Assembly (NCBI GenBank): GCA_003152995.1
Contig: PMBR01000072.1
Location: 13,895-53,290 of the forward strand
DNA length: 39,396 nucleotides
Source: Chloroflexota bacterium
Lineage (GTDB): Bacteria > Chloroflexota > Limnocylindria > Limnocylindrales > CSP1-4
Reading direction: 5' to 3'
Positions 15,981 to 23,713 of this stretch are shown piece after piece. Within the stretch, counting starts at the first letter, position 1, and each line of letters starts with the position of its first letter. The notes under the pieces were generated by a model, which was not told the DNA's origin, made no database searches, and was given only the letters and a program-made list of their open reading frames with translations. Made by a program: the position numbers and the translations under genes.

Positions 15981-16919
15981 CTACAGCCCGGCGACCGCGT
16001 CCATGTCCGCGGGGCTCAGACGCCATTCGGCCGCGGCGACGTTCAGCCTGACCTGATCTGCCGAGCTGGCGCTGGCGATGACCGAGCCGACGACCGGCTG
16101 ACTCAGCAGCCACCCGAACGCGAGGTCGAGCAGCCTGCGCTTCCGTTCGAGCGCGAACCGCTCGAGTCGTTCGATCCGCCCGAAGTTGGCGTCGGTCATG
16201 ATCTCGACAGCCCGCGCGCTTTCGGCCAGCCGGCCCCGGCCTTCTCCGGTAGACCGGTACTTCCCTGTGAGGAAGCCGGATTCGAGCGGGAAGTAGGGGA
16301 TGATTCCGAGCCCGAATGACTGGCAGGCCGGAATCACGTCCTCCTGAATACCCCTGACCAGCAGGTTGTAATGCATCTGGGCGGATATCGGCCGGGCCAG
16401 GGTGTGCGTTCGAGCGGTCCAGTCGGCGTCGACGATCTGCCAGGCGGCGAAGTTGCTATGCCCGACCCAGCGCACCTTGCCGGCCTTGACCAGGTCGTCG
16501 AGGGCGCGGAGTGTGTCCTCGATCGGCGTCTTCGGGTCGGGAGTGTGCACCTGGTAGAGATCGATGTAGTCGGTCCGGAGGCGGCGCAGACTCGCTTCGA
16601 CGGCCCGGACGATCCACTCCCGCGAGGCGCCCCGCTCCTGAACGGACTCGCCCATGGCAAGCCCGAATTTGGTCGCCAGGATGACGTACTGACGCCGTTC
16701 GCCGAGCAGGCGGCCGAGCTGGCTCTCCGACGCGCCGGCGCCTTCCGTCGAGCCGCGGCCGTAGACGTCGGCAGTGTCCAGGAAGGTTACGCCCAACTCG
16801 AGCGCTTGATTCAAGACGCCGCCTGCCGCCCCGTCGCTGAGCCGCGAGGCGAAGTTGTTCGTGCCGAGCCCCACCGCCGACACCAGCAGGCCCGAATCGC
16901 CGAGTCGCCTGTATTCCAC
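15981..16919 (-). CDS. Aldo/keto reductase
   Basis: A 312-residue NADPH-dependent oxidoreductase of the aldo/keto reductase superfamily, a TIM barrel that reduces aldehydes or ketones. The N-terminal MEYRRLGDSGLLVSAVGLGT is typical. The catalytic residues are visible as Asp and Tyr in DTADVYG (about 48-53), Lys in ATKFG (about 83) and His in YQVHTPD (about 126). The cofactor region SQPVVGSVIASAS sits near the C-terminus. GTG 16919 has GGAGG (complement of 16926-16930) six bases upstream, so the start is well supported. It resembles the YajO/general stress type, but the substrate cannot be deduced. It is transcribed away from guaB. Confidence 0.93.
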   Translation of the reverse strand: MEYRRLGDSGLLVSAVGLGTNNFASRLSDGAAGGVLNQALELGVTFLDTADVYGRGSTEGAGASESQLGRLLGERRQYVILATKFGLAMGESVQERGASREWIVRAVEASLRRLRTDYIDLYQVHTPDPKTPIEDTLRALDDLVKAGKVRWVGHSNFAAWQIVDADWTARTHTLARPISAQMHYNLLVRGIQEDVIPACQSFGLGIIPYFPLESGFLTGKYRSTGEGRGRLAESARAVEIMTDANFGRIERLERFALERKRRLLDLAFGWLLSQPVVGSVIASASSADQVRLNVAAAEWRLSPADMDAVAGL

Positions 16920-16967
16920 GGCGCACCTCCGTCGGGATCGATCGAGAGCGGTTCGGCTCCAGAGTCC

Positions 16968-16973
16968 AGCCTA
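16968..16973 (-). promoter_or_regulatory. Candidate -10 box TAGGCT for the aldo/keto reductase gene
   Basis: On the minus strand TAGGCT lies about 48 bases before the GTG at 16919, leaving a short leader that contains GGAGG. Confidence 0.35.
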
Positions 16974-17066
16974 CTGCGAGGTCGGGCCGGATGCAGGCCC
17001 GCGAATCGACGACCGCGGTCCACGCCTCCGGGCGGCCCGCTCGGACGCGGAGTGCCCTCGGGCTCG

Positions 17067-17072
17067 TAGAAT
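17067..17072 (+). promoter_or_regulatory. Candidate -10 box TAGAAT for guaB
   Basis: TAGAAT lies 81 bases before the guaB ATG. The predicted leader of about 75 bases contains GGAGG at 17145-17149. No purine riboswitch fold was recognised in it. Confidence 0.42.
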
Positions 17073-17153
17073 GTCGCCCAACGCGAACACCGGCCTCCAG
17101 GCGCGGATCGGCCGGCGAGTCGATCGAGCGAGCGACAGACAGGCGGAGGCGAG

Positions 17154-18320
17154 ATGGCGACAACGCAGATCGGACGGGCCGGCAGCGACGAGGTATCGGG
17201 GGCGGTCCTCGGTCAGCCGTTGCTGGGACTGACTTTCGACGACGTCCTGCTCATCCCACAGTATTCCGAGATCCTGCCCGGCGACGCCAGCGTGAAGAGC
17301 CGCTTCTCGCGGCACATCTCCTTGAACACGCCGGTCGTCAGCGCGGCCATGGACACTGTCACCGAAGATCGGATGGCGATCGCCATGGCGCTCGAGGGCG
17401 GCATCGGCGTGATCCACAGGAACCAGGCGCCGGAACGCCAGGCCGAGGAGGTCTCGGCCGTTAAGGCGGCCGCGGTGCCCGCGGACGCGACGCTCGCCAA
17501 CGTCGGTTCCCGCGGGCGGCTGCGCGTGGCCGCGGCCGTCGGCGTTGGCCCGGACTCCATCGCCCGGGCCGAACTGCTGGTCCGTGCCGGGGTCGACGCA
17601 CTCGTGGTGGACACGGCCCACGGCCACACCCGGAACGTGATCGAGGCGCTGCGCCGCTATCGCGCCTCGTACGGAGACTCCATCGACCTCCTGGCAGGGA
17701 ACGTGGCCACGGCCGAGGGGACGGCCGCGCTGATCGAGGCCGGCGCGGATGGCGTCAAGGTGGGCATTGGGCCGGGCAGCATCTGCACCACTCGGATCGT
17801 GGCCGGTGTCGGAGTGCCGCAGCTCACGGCGATCTTGATGTGCGCTGCAGTGGCCGCCGAGCACGATGTGCCGATCATCGGCGACGGCGGTATCCGCTAC
17901 TCGGGCGACATCGTCAAGGCACTCGCCGCCGGAGCGGATTCGGTCATGTTGGGCCGGCTGCTGGCCGTCGCGGAGGAGAGCCCCGGCGAGGCGGAGCGCG
18001 TCGGCGGGCGCGTCGTCAAGGAATATCGCGGCATGGGTTCGCTCGGCGCGATGTCGGCGGGCAGCGACCGCTATCCGCAGGTCGACCGCCGCAAGCTCGT
18101 GCCCGAGGGCGTGGAGGCGCTAGTCTCCGTCGAGGGTCCGCTGGCCGGGATCCTCTACCAGCTCATCGGCGGCACGAAGGCGGGCATGACGTACTGCGGC
18201 GCCGAGTCAATCGCGGACCTGCGCGTCAAGGCGCGCTTCGTCCAGGTCACACATTCCGGGCAGATAGAGAGTCACCCCCACGACATCGAGCTGGCCCGCT
18301 CCGCGCCCAACTACCCGTAG
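17154..18320 (+). CDS. guaB: IMP dehydrogenase lacking the CBS pair
   Basis: A 388-residue enzyme that oxidises IMP to XMP with NAD+, the committed step of GMP synthesis. The barrel begins [18 protein letters not shown]; the NAD-site Asp is in VVDTAHGH (153). The phosphate and catalytic loop is [15 protein letters not shown] with Cys211; the IMP phosphate site includes [10 protein letters not shown]; the flap is [10 protein letters not shown]. The usual enzyme has about 490 residues with two CBS domains inserted after the VIHRN segment. Here residues 90-120 pass straight from [11 protein letters not shown] to [14 protein letters not shown], so the CBS pair is absent. Since all catalytic motifs are intact this is a natural short form and not a broken gene. 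GGAGG at 17145-17149 supports ATG 17154. Confidence 0.96.
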   Translation: MATTQIGRAGSDEVSGAVLGQPLLGLTFDDVLLIPQYSEILPGDASVKSRFSRHISLNTPVVSAAMDTVTEDRMAIAMALEGGIGVIHRNQAPERQAEEVSAVKAAAVPADATLANVGSRGRLRVAAAVGVGPDSIARAELLVRAGVDALVVDTAHGHTRNVIEALRRYRASYGDSIDLLAGNVATAEGTAALIEAGADGVKVGIGPGSICTTRIVAGVGVPQLTAILMCAAVAAEHDVPIIGDGGIRYSGDIVKALAAGADSVMLGRLLAVAEESPGEAERVGGRVVKEYRGMGSLGAMSAGSDRYPQVDRRKLVPEGVEALVSVEGPLAGILYQLIGGTKAGMTYCGAESIADLRVKARFVQVTHSGQIESHPHDIELARSAPNYP

Positions 18321-18323
18321 ATC

Positions 18324-18351
18324 GGGGCGGCCGCAAGACACGGCCGTCCCC
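18324..18351 (+). terminator. Strong hairpin just after guaB
   Basis: GGGGCGGCCG (18324-18333) pairs with CGGCCG-T-CCCC (18341-18351), ten G-C pairs with one bulged T and a seven-base loop. It begins four bases after the guaB stop. No T-run follows, so it may end transcription by another route or protect the 3' end. Confidence 0.55.
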
Positions 18352-18369
18352 ACCGAAACGATCGAGGTC

Positions 18370-18389
18370 GCCGTCTCGGCTGAGACGGC
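18370..18389 (+). other. Perfect 8-bp hairpin with four-base loop
   Basis: GCCGTCTC (18370-18377), loop GGCT and GAGACGGC (18382-18389) form a perfect stem. A weaker third stem (GCGCC 18393-18397 with GGCGC 18405-18409) follows. It may be a second terminator or part of a structured RNA upstream of the sigma factor promoter. Confidence 0.45.
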
Positions 18390-18414
18390 AACGCGCCGGC
18401 ATGGGGCGCCTGGT

Positions 18415-18442
18415 GAACCTTTTCGTCTCCGCGACTCGTCTG
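18415..18442 (+). promoter_or_regulatory. ECF-type promoter before the sigma factor gene
   Basis: GAACC at 18415-18419 (within TGAACC) and CGTCTG at 18437-18442 are 17 bases apart, matching the -35 GAAC and -10 CGTC pattern recognised by many ECF sigma factors. Transcription would start near 18449, some 59 bases before the GTG with GGAGGGG in the leader. This suggests the sigma factor activates its own operon. A second CGTCT at 18424 is too close to the -35 to work with it. Confidence 0.55.
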
Positions 18443-18507
18443 GACAGTTGAAACCCGACCGGCCCGGTCGGACGGCGAGGTCGCATTCGTTGGAGGGGCA
18501 GCTGATC

Positions 18508-19026
18508 GTGACCCAGCAGGACGCGCTCGAACGCGCCTCCGCCGAGTACGTCCTCGCCGCCGAAGCCGAAGCGGACGATGCGTACCGTCTGGCCGGGTAC
18601 ATCCTCGGGGACGCGGCAGAGGCGCAGGACGCCGTCCAGGAGGCGTCGATCAAAGCCTGGCGGAGCTGGTCGAGCCTGCGCGACCGCAATAGCTTCGGGC
18701 CCTGGTTCCAGCGGATCGTCGTCAACGTGTGTCGCGATCGGATGCGCCGCCACAGCACTCTGCGGATGGTCGAACTCGATGCCGCAGGCGAGGTCGAAAC
18801 GGATGACATCTTTCGCCGGATGGTGGCCGACGACGAGGTTGCGGGCGCCGTGGCGCGGCTCGACCGCGAGCATCGGATCGTGATCGTCCTGCGTTTCTGG
18901 CAGGACCTGGCCCTCGAACAGGTCGCGGATCGGCTGGACCTGCCTGTGGGGACGGTCAAGTCACGGCTCCACTACGCCCTCAAAGCGCTCCGAACGGAAC
19001 TGAGGCGGTCGAACGATGAGGCCTGA
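18508..19026 (+). CDS. RNA polymerase sigma factor, ECF (sigma-70) family
   Basis: A 172-residue alternative sigma factor. Region 2 runs from about DDAYRLAGYILGDAAEAQD through VQEASIKAWRSW and ends FQRIVVNVCRDRMRRH, with the core-binding and -10-reading helices. Region 4 spans VAGAVARLDREHRIVIVLRF to VADRLDLPVGTVKSRLHYAL, the helix-turn-helix for the -35 element. The frame is open from a TTG at 18448, but GTG 18508 has GGAGGGG (18492-18498) nine bases upstream and is preferred. The gene overlaps the next gene by 11 bp. An ECF-like promoter at 18415-18442 points to self-activation. It falls outside the ECF groups I could name with confidence. Confidence 0.93.
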   Translation: MTQQDALERASAEYVLAAEAEADDAYRLAGYILGDAAEAQDAVQEASIKAWRSWSSLRDRNSFGPWFQRIVVNVCRDRMRRHSTLRMVELDAAGEVETDDIFRRMVADDEVAGAVARLDREHRIVIVLRFWQDLALEQVADRLDLPVGTVKSRLHYALKALRTELRRSNDEA

Positions 19027-21613
19027 CGTGCCCGACGATCTCGAACTCGAACAGCGTTGTCGCGACTCTGTCGCAGGCCGGCGTCCGAATGCCCCCGCCA
19101 GTCTTCGCGAGTTCATCCGGCAAGTACCCACAGCGGACGCGCTCTCGGCTACGCCCGGGCCTCTCCGGCTCGCGCGCGCGGGCGAGCGGCCCAGGACGCG
19201 ACGCGGGGTTACTGGGATCGCAGCCGCGGCGGCTATCGTCCTTGCCATCGCCGGCGGGGCGGCCCTCTTCGCGGTCCTCGACCGCCGGGCGGAGTCTTCG
19301 CCTTCAGCTGCGGCGTCGGCGTCTTACGACTTCGAAACGGGCGGCTGGGGCTGGCGACGAGTGGGCGAGCCCGCTCCCGGCGCCGTTGCCGGCATCGCGA
19401 ATGGATACCTCGGCGAGTGCATCTCGAATGGGCTCCCCGCGGCGTGCACGTCGAAGGACGGGGTCAGCTGGGCGCTTCCGGCCGATCCTGCCGTACTGGC
19501 AGTCGATGGAGCCGCCCCGTTTGCAGGCTGGTCCGTGGCGCACGGCGCCGCCGGCTGGGTGGCCACGGGAACGATCGACCCGGGTACGTGGCACTCGGGC
19601 GACGGCGTCCACTGGTCGGCTGTGGCGGTCGATCTGCCGGGCCTGCAGAGGGCTCAAGTTCAGGCGTTGACCGACGGGTTCGCCATGGTGGCCCAGGTCT
19701 ACGACGGCCAGCAGACGGCCTACCCCGGTCAGCAGACGGCCTACCCCGGTCAGCAGACGACCACGAAGGTATTCTTCTCGACCGATGGCGCCGTCTGGAA
19801 GCCGCTAGATCTGGCGGCCGGCGTGACCCAACCGCAGCCTGGCGGGGCGATCGGTCTGGTGGCGACAAAGGGCGAGACGGTGAACGGCTCGCAGGTCAGC
19901 CGCGTCGTATCGTCGAGCGATGGCGTCAGCTGGACGGCACTCACGCTGCCGGACGGCGTGATGGGCCTTTCGTCCTCGATACACCTGGCCAGCGGCAAGT
20001 ACGTCGCCGTCGGCACCAAGACGTGGACGTACGGGGCGAAGACGCTGCTTACCTCCGCCGACGGCGTGATCTGGCAGGCCGGAACCGCGCCCAGCACCTG
20101 GCTGGATTCTCTGGCCGTGGTGGGGCCGCACATCCTGGCGATTTCGGTAATCCCGAACACGGCCCTTCCGGCCCTCTGGGAATCGACCGACGGCACGACC
20201 TGGCGGCGAATCGCCCTGCTGGACGGCAACCCGCTGAGCGGGACGCAGCTGGTCGCGCTTGGGGACCGAGTTGGGCTCTTCACAGGGTCCAAGCTCACCG
20301 TGGTCGGGGCCCCGCTGCCGGCAGGTTACCCGACGAGCCCGCCGCAGCCGACCTCCAGCCCGAGCACGGCCGCCTCGCCAACGGCTTCGCCCGCCCCGGC
20401 ACTCGTCGTGGGTGGCTGGCGCTGGCACGCGGTCAACCTCGTGCCCGACACCAGCACCGCCGTAGTCCGCGTTCCAAACGGCTACTTCGGGCGCTGCGGC
20501 ACTTCGATGTGCACCTCGCCGAACGGTTGGTCCTGGCACATCCCAGCCGATCCCGCAATCTTTGCGACGGACGGAGCCGCGCTGTTCTCGCCGTTGTCGG
20601 TGGCCCACCGGCCCGATGGCGGCTACGTGGTGAATGCCGGCGAGGGGGTCTGGTATTCGCTCGACGGCGTGCTCTGGAAGCCGGCGACGGTGCCCGCCGA
20701 CCCCGCCGGCTACCGCGCCGTCATGTACGGCGCGAGCGGTTTCACGCTGATCGGCTCGCCCGACGATGCGATCGGTGGCAAGAGCCGGCTGTACACGTCG
20801 CCCGATGGAGTCGCCTGGACGGCCCTGGGGATCGGGCCGATGGTCGGTCTCCTGGCTCAGGGCGACACCTCTGGCGGCATCCTCGACCTGACCGGGAAGA
20901 ACTCGGCAGGCGGCGCGTTCGGCTACTCGGCGGACGGTCGCACCTGGGTGACGGCCACGTTCCCAAAGAACGAATACGCGTCGACCCTCCCGTACCGGCT
21001 GGCGGACGGAAGCCTCGTCGCCCAGGGCGGCGGCGGCATCCTGCGCTCCACGGACGGCCGATCGTGGGTTCTCCTGAAGACCGGCTGGGTGGCCACTTCC
21101 ATTGCCGTTGCCGGTGACCGAATCGTCGCCATCGCCAACGGCTCGGGCAATGTCGGAACGGCCTGGGAGTCGTCCGACCACGGCGCGACATTCCACCAGC
21201 TGATGGCCGGCGCGAACCAGGTCTCCCAGTTCGGCGACCTCGTCCTGCTGCGTGCCGGCGGGGCGGCCTACGTCGGCGCGCCGCTCTCGGCTTCAGAAGG
21301 GCCCGGTACCACGCCGACCGCGACCGGGCTGCCGGGTGCGACCCCAGCTCCCACCCCCACGACGGTGCCCATGCCGGCCGGCGGGATTTCGAAGGACGAG
21401 GCTATCCGGATCGCGACGGCTACCATCCACCCCACGCCGGACGAACTGGCCAAGGTCTCTGCCTCGGCCTATTTGGACAGCCAGTACGGGCGCTGGATCT
21501 GGGGCGTGTCGTTTCTCGACTACTACGGCGGGCCGCTGAACGCGCAGGGCAAGTTCGTCGACATCGACTTCTTCACCGGCGAAGTCCTGGCCTCGGGCAA
21601 CTGGATCTCGTAG
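19016..21613 (+). CDS. Single-pass membrane protein with duplicated propeller-like ectodomain and PepSY-like end; probable partner of the sigma factor
   Basis: An 865-residue protein whose ATG lies inside the sigma factor gene (11-bp overlap), the usual position of an anti-sigma factor. Residues 1-63 are cytoplasmic and basic near the membrane; 64-88 form one transmembrane helix. The outer part holds two related halves, from about 108 and 466. Each opens with GGWxW, has NGYxGxC, then DGVSWALPADPAVLAVDGA or NGWSWHIPADPAIFATDGA, followed by many SxDGxxW units, suggesting beta-propellers. Pro/Thr/Ser linkers separate the parts. Residues from about 789 (ISKDEAIRIATATIHP to WIWGVSFLDYYGG and FFTGEVLASG) resemble a PepSY domain. 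No HxxxCxxC zinc motif is seen, so anti-sigma action is inferred from position and layout only. Confidence 0.78.
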   Translation: MRPDVPDDLELEQRCRDSVAGRRPNAPASLREFIRQVPTADALSATPGPLRLARAGERPRTRRGVTGIAAAAAIVLAIAGGAALFAVLDRRAESSPSAAASASYDFETGGWGWRRVGEPAPGAVAGIANGYLGECISNGLPAACTSKDGVSWALPADPAVLAVDGAAPFAGWSVAHGAAGWVATGTIDPGTWHSGDGVHWSAVAVDLPGLQRAQVQALTDGFAMVAQVYDGQQTAYPGQQTAYPGQQTTTKVFFSTDGAVWKPLDLAAGVTQPQPGGAIGLVATKGETVNGSQVSRVVSSSDGVSWTALTLPDGVMGLSSSIHLASGKYVAVGTKTWTYGAKTLLTSADGVIWQAGTAPSTWLDSLAVVGPHILAISVIPNTALPALWESTDGTTWRRIALLDGNPLSGTQLVALGDRVGLFTGSKLTVVGAPLPAGYPTSPPQPTSSPSTAASPTASPAPALVVGGWRWHAVNLVPDTSTAVVRVPNGYFGRCGTSMCTSPNGWSWHIPADPAIFATDGAALFSPLSVAHRPDGGYVVNAGEGVWYSLDGVLWKPATVPADPAGYRAVMYGASGFTLIGSPDDAIGGKSRLYTSPDGVAWTALGIGPMVGLLAQGDTSGGILDLTGKNSAGGAFGYSADGRTWVTATFPKNEYASTLPYRLADGSLVAQGGGGILRSTDGRSWVLLKTGWVATSIAVAGDRIVAIANGSGNVGTAWESSDHGATFHQLMAGANQVSQFGDLVLLRAGGAAYVGAPLSASEGPGTTPTATGLPGATPAPTPTTVPMPAGGISKDEAIRIATATIHPTPDELAKVSASAYLDSQYGRWIWGVSFLDYYGGPLNAQGKFVDIDFFTGEVLASGNWIS
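19709..19759 (+). repeat. 21-bp tandem repeat inside the membrane propeller gene
   Basis: Units at 19709-19729 and 19730-19750 are identical, with nine bases of a third. They encode QQTAYPG copies in a loop of the first propeller half. Confidence 0.88.
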
Positions 21614-21668
21614 GCCCAGGCGCGCGACCTGAACCTTCTGGACATCAAACCCTCGGGTCGGGCGGCAC

Positions 21669-21682
21669 GGTCGTCGACGACC
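21669..21682. other. Perfect 14-bp palindrome
   Basis: GGTCGTCGACGACC lies between the sigma operon and uvrC. It could be a binding site for a dimeric regulator or chance in GC-rich DNA. The rest of the 189-bp gap (21614-21802) shows no gene. Confidence 0.35.
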
Positions 21683-21735
21683 TCACGGGAGGGGCCCTCG
21701 ACATAACGCGCTGGACGCCGAGTGGTCTCGGGCGG

Positions 21736-21767
21736 CGCCGGTTCCGGACGTCACGTTGAACCCGGCG
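21736..21767 (+). terminator. Hairpin between the sigma operon and uvrC
   Basis: CGCCGGTTC (21736-21744) pairs with GAACCCGGCG (21758-21767) with one bulged C and a 13-base loop. It would separate the sigma operon from uvrC. It lacks a T-run. Confidence 0.35.
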
Positions 21768-21790
21768 GCGCCGGCGCCGCTCGCTCCGCA

Positions 21791-21796
21791 TAGAAT
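21791..21796 (+). promoter_or_regulatory. -10 box TAGAAT six bases before uvrC (leaderless type)
   Basis: TAGAAT ends at 21796 and the GTG start is at 21803, so the message probably begins at the start codon. There is no ribosome site. Confidence 0.55.
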
Positions 21797-21802
21797 CGCG
21801 TC

Positions 21803-23653
21803 GTGACTCCTGATCTGGAAGCGACCCTCAAGCGATTGCCCGACAGGCCGGGCGTGTACCTGATGAAGGATGCGCGCGGGACGGTGATCTACGTCGGCAA
21901 GGCCCAGAGTCTGCGAAGCCGCGTCCGGAGCTACTGGCAGAAGCAGACGGGCGGCGGCGAGAGCCAGCTGATCCGCAGCGTCATCGACAAGATCGCCGAC
22001 CTTGAATACACGATGACCGACTCGGTCAGCGAGGCGCTGCTGCTCGAGATCAACCTAGTCAAGCGGTACCGGCCGCGGTACAACGTCCGGCTCAAGGACG
22101 ACAAGAGCTACCCGTTCATCAAGATCACCCTGGCCGACGACTTTCCGCGGGTAGAGCGGACGCGCAAGCTCCCGGCCGACGGCAGCCGCTACTTCGGGCC
22201 GTACGCGTCGGCGAGCAGCGTCGACGAGGCGATGAATCTGATCCGGCGGCTCTTCCCGTTCCGCACGTGCACTCTGGACATCCACGAAGGCCGAAAGGCG
22301 ATCGAGCGGCCCTGCTTGCTGTATCACATCAAGCGCTGCCAGGCGCCATGCGTCGGGTACATCAGTAAAGCCGACTACCGCGCCCAGATCGAGCAGATCG
22401 AGCAGTTCCTCGAAGGCCGCCAGGAGGTCGTCGCCCGCGAGCTGACGCGCCAGATGCAGGCGGCTTCGGAGGCGACCGAATACGAGCGGGCGGGAGCGCT
22501 TCGCGACAAGGTGCGAGCCATCGAACGGACGATGGAGTCCCAGAAGATGGCGGCCCACTCCACGACCGAAGAAGACGTGCTGGGGCTGGCCCGCCAGGAT
22601 GCGCAGGCGGCCGTGCAGCTCTTCGCCGTCCGTGGCGGGAAGATGGTCGGGCGCGACGTGTTCCTGCTCGACGCCCCGCGCGAGTCGGACGACGTCACGG
22701 TGCTGGCCGGGTTCGTCCAGCAGTACTACAGCCGCGCCACCAGCATCCCGCCGGTCGTGCTCGTGCCCGCTCTCCCGGACGACGTGGCGGATCTGGAGGC
22801 GATGCTCACCGGACGTCGGGGAGCGACCGTCCACGTCCACGTCCCGCGGCGCGGCAACAAGCGCGAGCTCCTGGAGTTGGCAGCCCGCAACGCCACCGAA
22901 ACGCTGGCCCGAGAGCATGCCCGCTGGCTGGCGGACCACGGCAAGACGCTGGCCGCGCTCGAGGAACTTGCCGATGCCCTGGACTTGCAGGCCGCGCCGC
23001 TGCGGATCGAGTGCTACGACATCAGCAACTTCCAGGGGGCGCAGTCGGTCGGGAGCATGGTCGTCTTCGAGGACGGCCGGCCGCGGACGGGCGAGTATCG
23101 GCGCTTCCGCATCAAGACGGTCACGGGCGCCAACGACTACGCCAGCCATCAGGAGGTCCTGCGGCGCCGCTTCGTCCGGGCGAAATCGGGCGACGAGGGC
23201 AGCGAGGAGGAACTGCGCTGGCGGCTGCCGGACCTCGTCGTCATCGACGGCGGCAAGGGGCAGCTATCCGCGGCAAAGGAAACGCTCGACGACCTGGGCT
23301 TCCACGATCTGGCGGTGGTCGGGCTTGCGAAGGAGCGCGAGGAGATCTTCCTGCCCGGTCGCGACGACCCGGTGCTCCTCCCGACGACTTCGCCGGCGCT
23401 ATACCTGATGCAGCGGCTGCGCGACGAGGCCCATCGCTTCGCCATCACGTATCACCGTGCTCTGCGGGCAAAGGCCGCCACCCACTCAGCCTTCGACGAT
23501 CTGCCGGGCGTCGGTCCAAAGAGGCGGGCGGCGCTGCTGCGCGTTTTCGGCTCGGCGAAACGCGTGCGTGAGGCGCCGGTGGAGCAGGTCGCCGCCGTTC
23601 CGGGGATCGGACCGGCCCTCGCTGCTCGAATCAAGGCCGGTCTGGAGGGTTAG
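21803..23653 (+). CDS. uvrC: UvrABC excinuclease subunit C
   Basis: A 616-residue nuclease that makes both cuts around a lesion in nucleotide excision repair with UvrB. The GIY-YIG domain is at the N-terminus (PGVYLMKDARG then IYVGKAQSLRSRVRSYW, residues about 16-45). A Cys-containing stretch CLLYHIKRCQAPCVGYI follows. The UVR motif for UvrB binding is near residues 200-245 (EYERAGALRDKVRAIE). The RNase H-like second nuclease carries RIECYDISNFQG and LVVIDGGKGQLSAA. Two helix-hairpin-helix motifs end the protein (DLPGVGPKRRAALL and AVPGIGPALAARI). Length and order are normal. GTG 21803 is preceded only by a TAGAAT box, so translation is likely leaderless. Confidence 0.98.
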   Translation: MTPDLEATLKRLPDRPGVYLMKDARGTVIYVGKAQSLRSRVRSYWQKQTGGGESQLIRSVIDKIADLEYTMTDSVSEALLLEINLVKRYRPRYNVRLKDDKSYPFIKITLADDFPRVERTRKLPADGSRYFGPYASASSVDEAMNLIRRLFPFRTCTLDIHEGRKAIERPCLLYHIKRCQAPCVGYISKADYRAQIEQIEQFLEGRQEVVARELTRQMQAASEATEYERAGALRDKVRAIERTMESQKMAAHSTTEEDVLGLARQDAQAAVQLFAVRGGKMVGRDVFLLDAPRESDDVTVLAGFVQQYYSRATSIPPVVLVPALPDDVADLEAMLTGRRGATVHVHVPRRGNKRELLELAARNATETLAREHARWLADHGKTLAALEELADALDLQAAPLRIECYDISNFQGAQSVGSMVVFEDGRPRTGEYRRFRIKTVTGANDYASHQEVLRRRFVRAKSGDEGSEEELRWRLPDLVVIDGGKGQLSAAKETLDDLGFHDLAVVGLAKEREEIFLPGRDDPVLLPTTSPALYLMQRLRDEAHRFAITYHRALRAKAATHSAFDDLPGVGPKRRAALLRVFGSAKRVREAPVEQVAAVPGIGPALAARIKAGLEG

Positions 23654-23658
23654 CGCAA

Positions 23659-23679
23659 GGCGGCGACGGCGGGCGCCGC
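23659..23679 (+). terminator. G+C hairpin just after uvrC
   Basis: GCGGCG (23660-23665) and CGCCGC (23674-23679) form a 6-bp stem with an eight-base loop, six bases after the uvrC stop. The stem is short and there is no T-run. Confidence 0.3.
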
Positions 23680-23699
23680 GCCGCTGGGGCGAACCCTGG

Positions 23700-23705
23700 T
23701 ATCAT
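23700..23705 (+). promoter_or_regulatory. -10 box TATCAT eight bases before secD (leaderless type)
   Basis: TATCAT ends at 23705 and the GTG is at 23714. The transcript should start within a base or two of the start codon. It likely drives secD-secF. Confidence 0.48.
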
Positions 23706-23713
23706 CCCGCCTC

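Noticed and set aside
17073-17153. Purine riboswitch before guaB
   Set aside because: The leader is short and I could not find the expected junction loops or stems.
19057-21117. Alternative-frame open frame (686 codons) within the sigma partner gene
   Set aside because: It is Arg/Gly-rich shadow sequence, while the chosen frame has a membrane helix, repeats and operon overlap.
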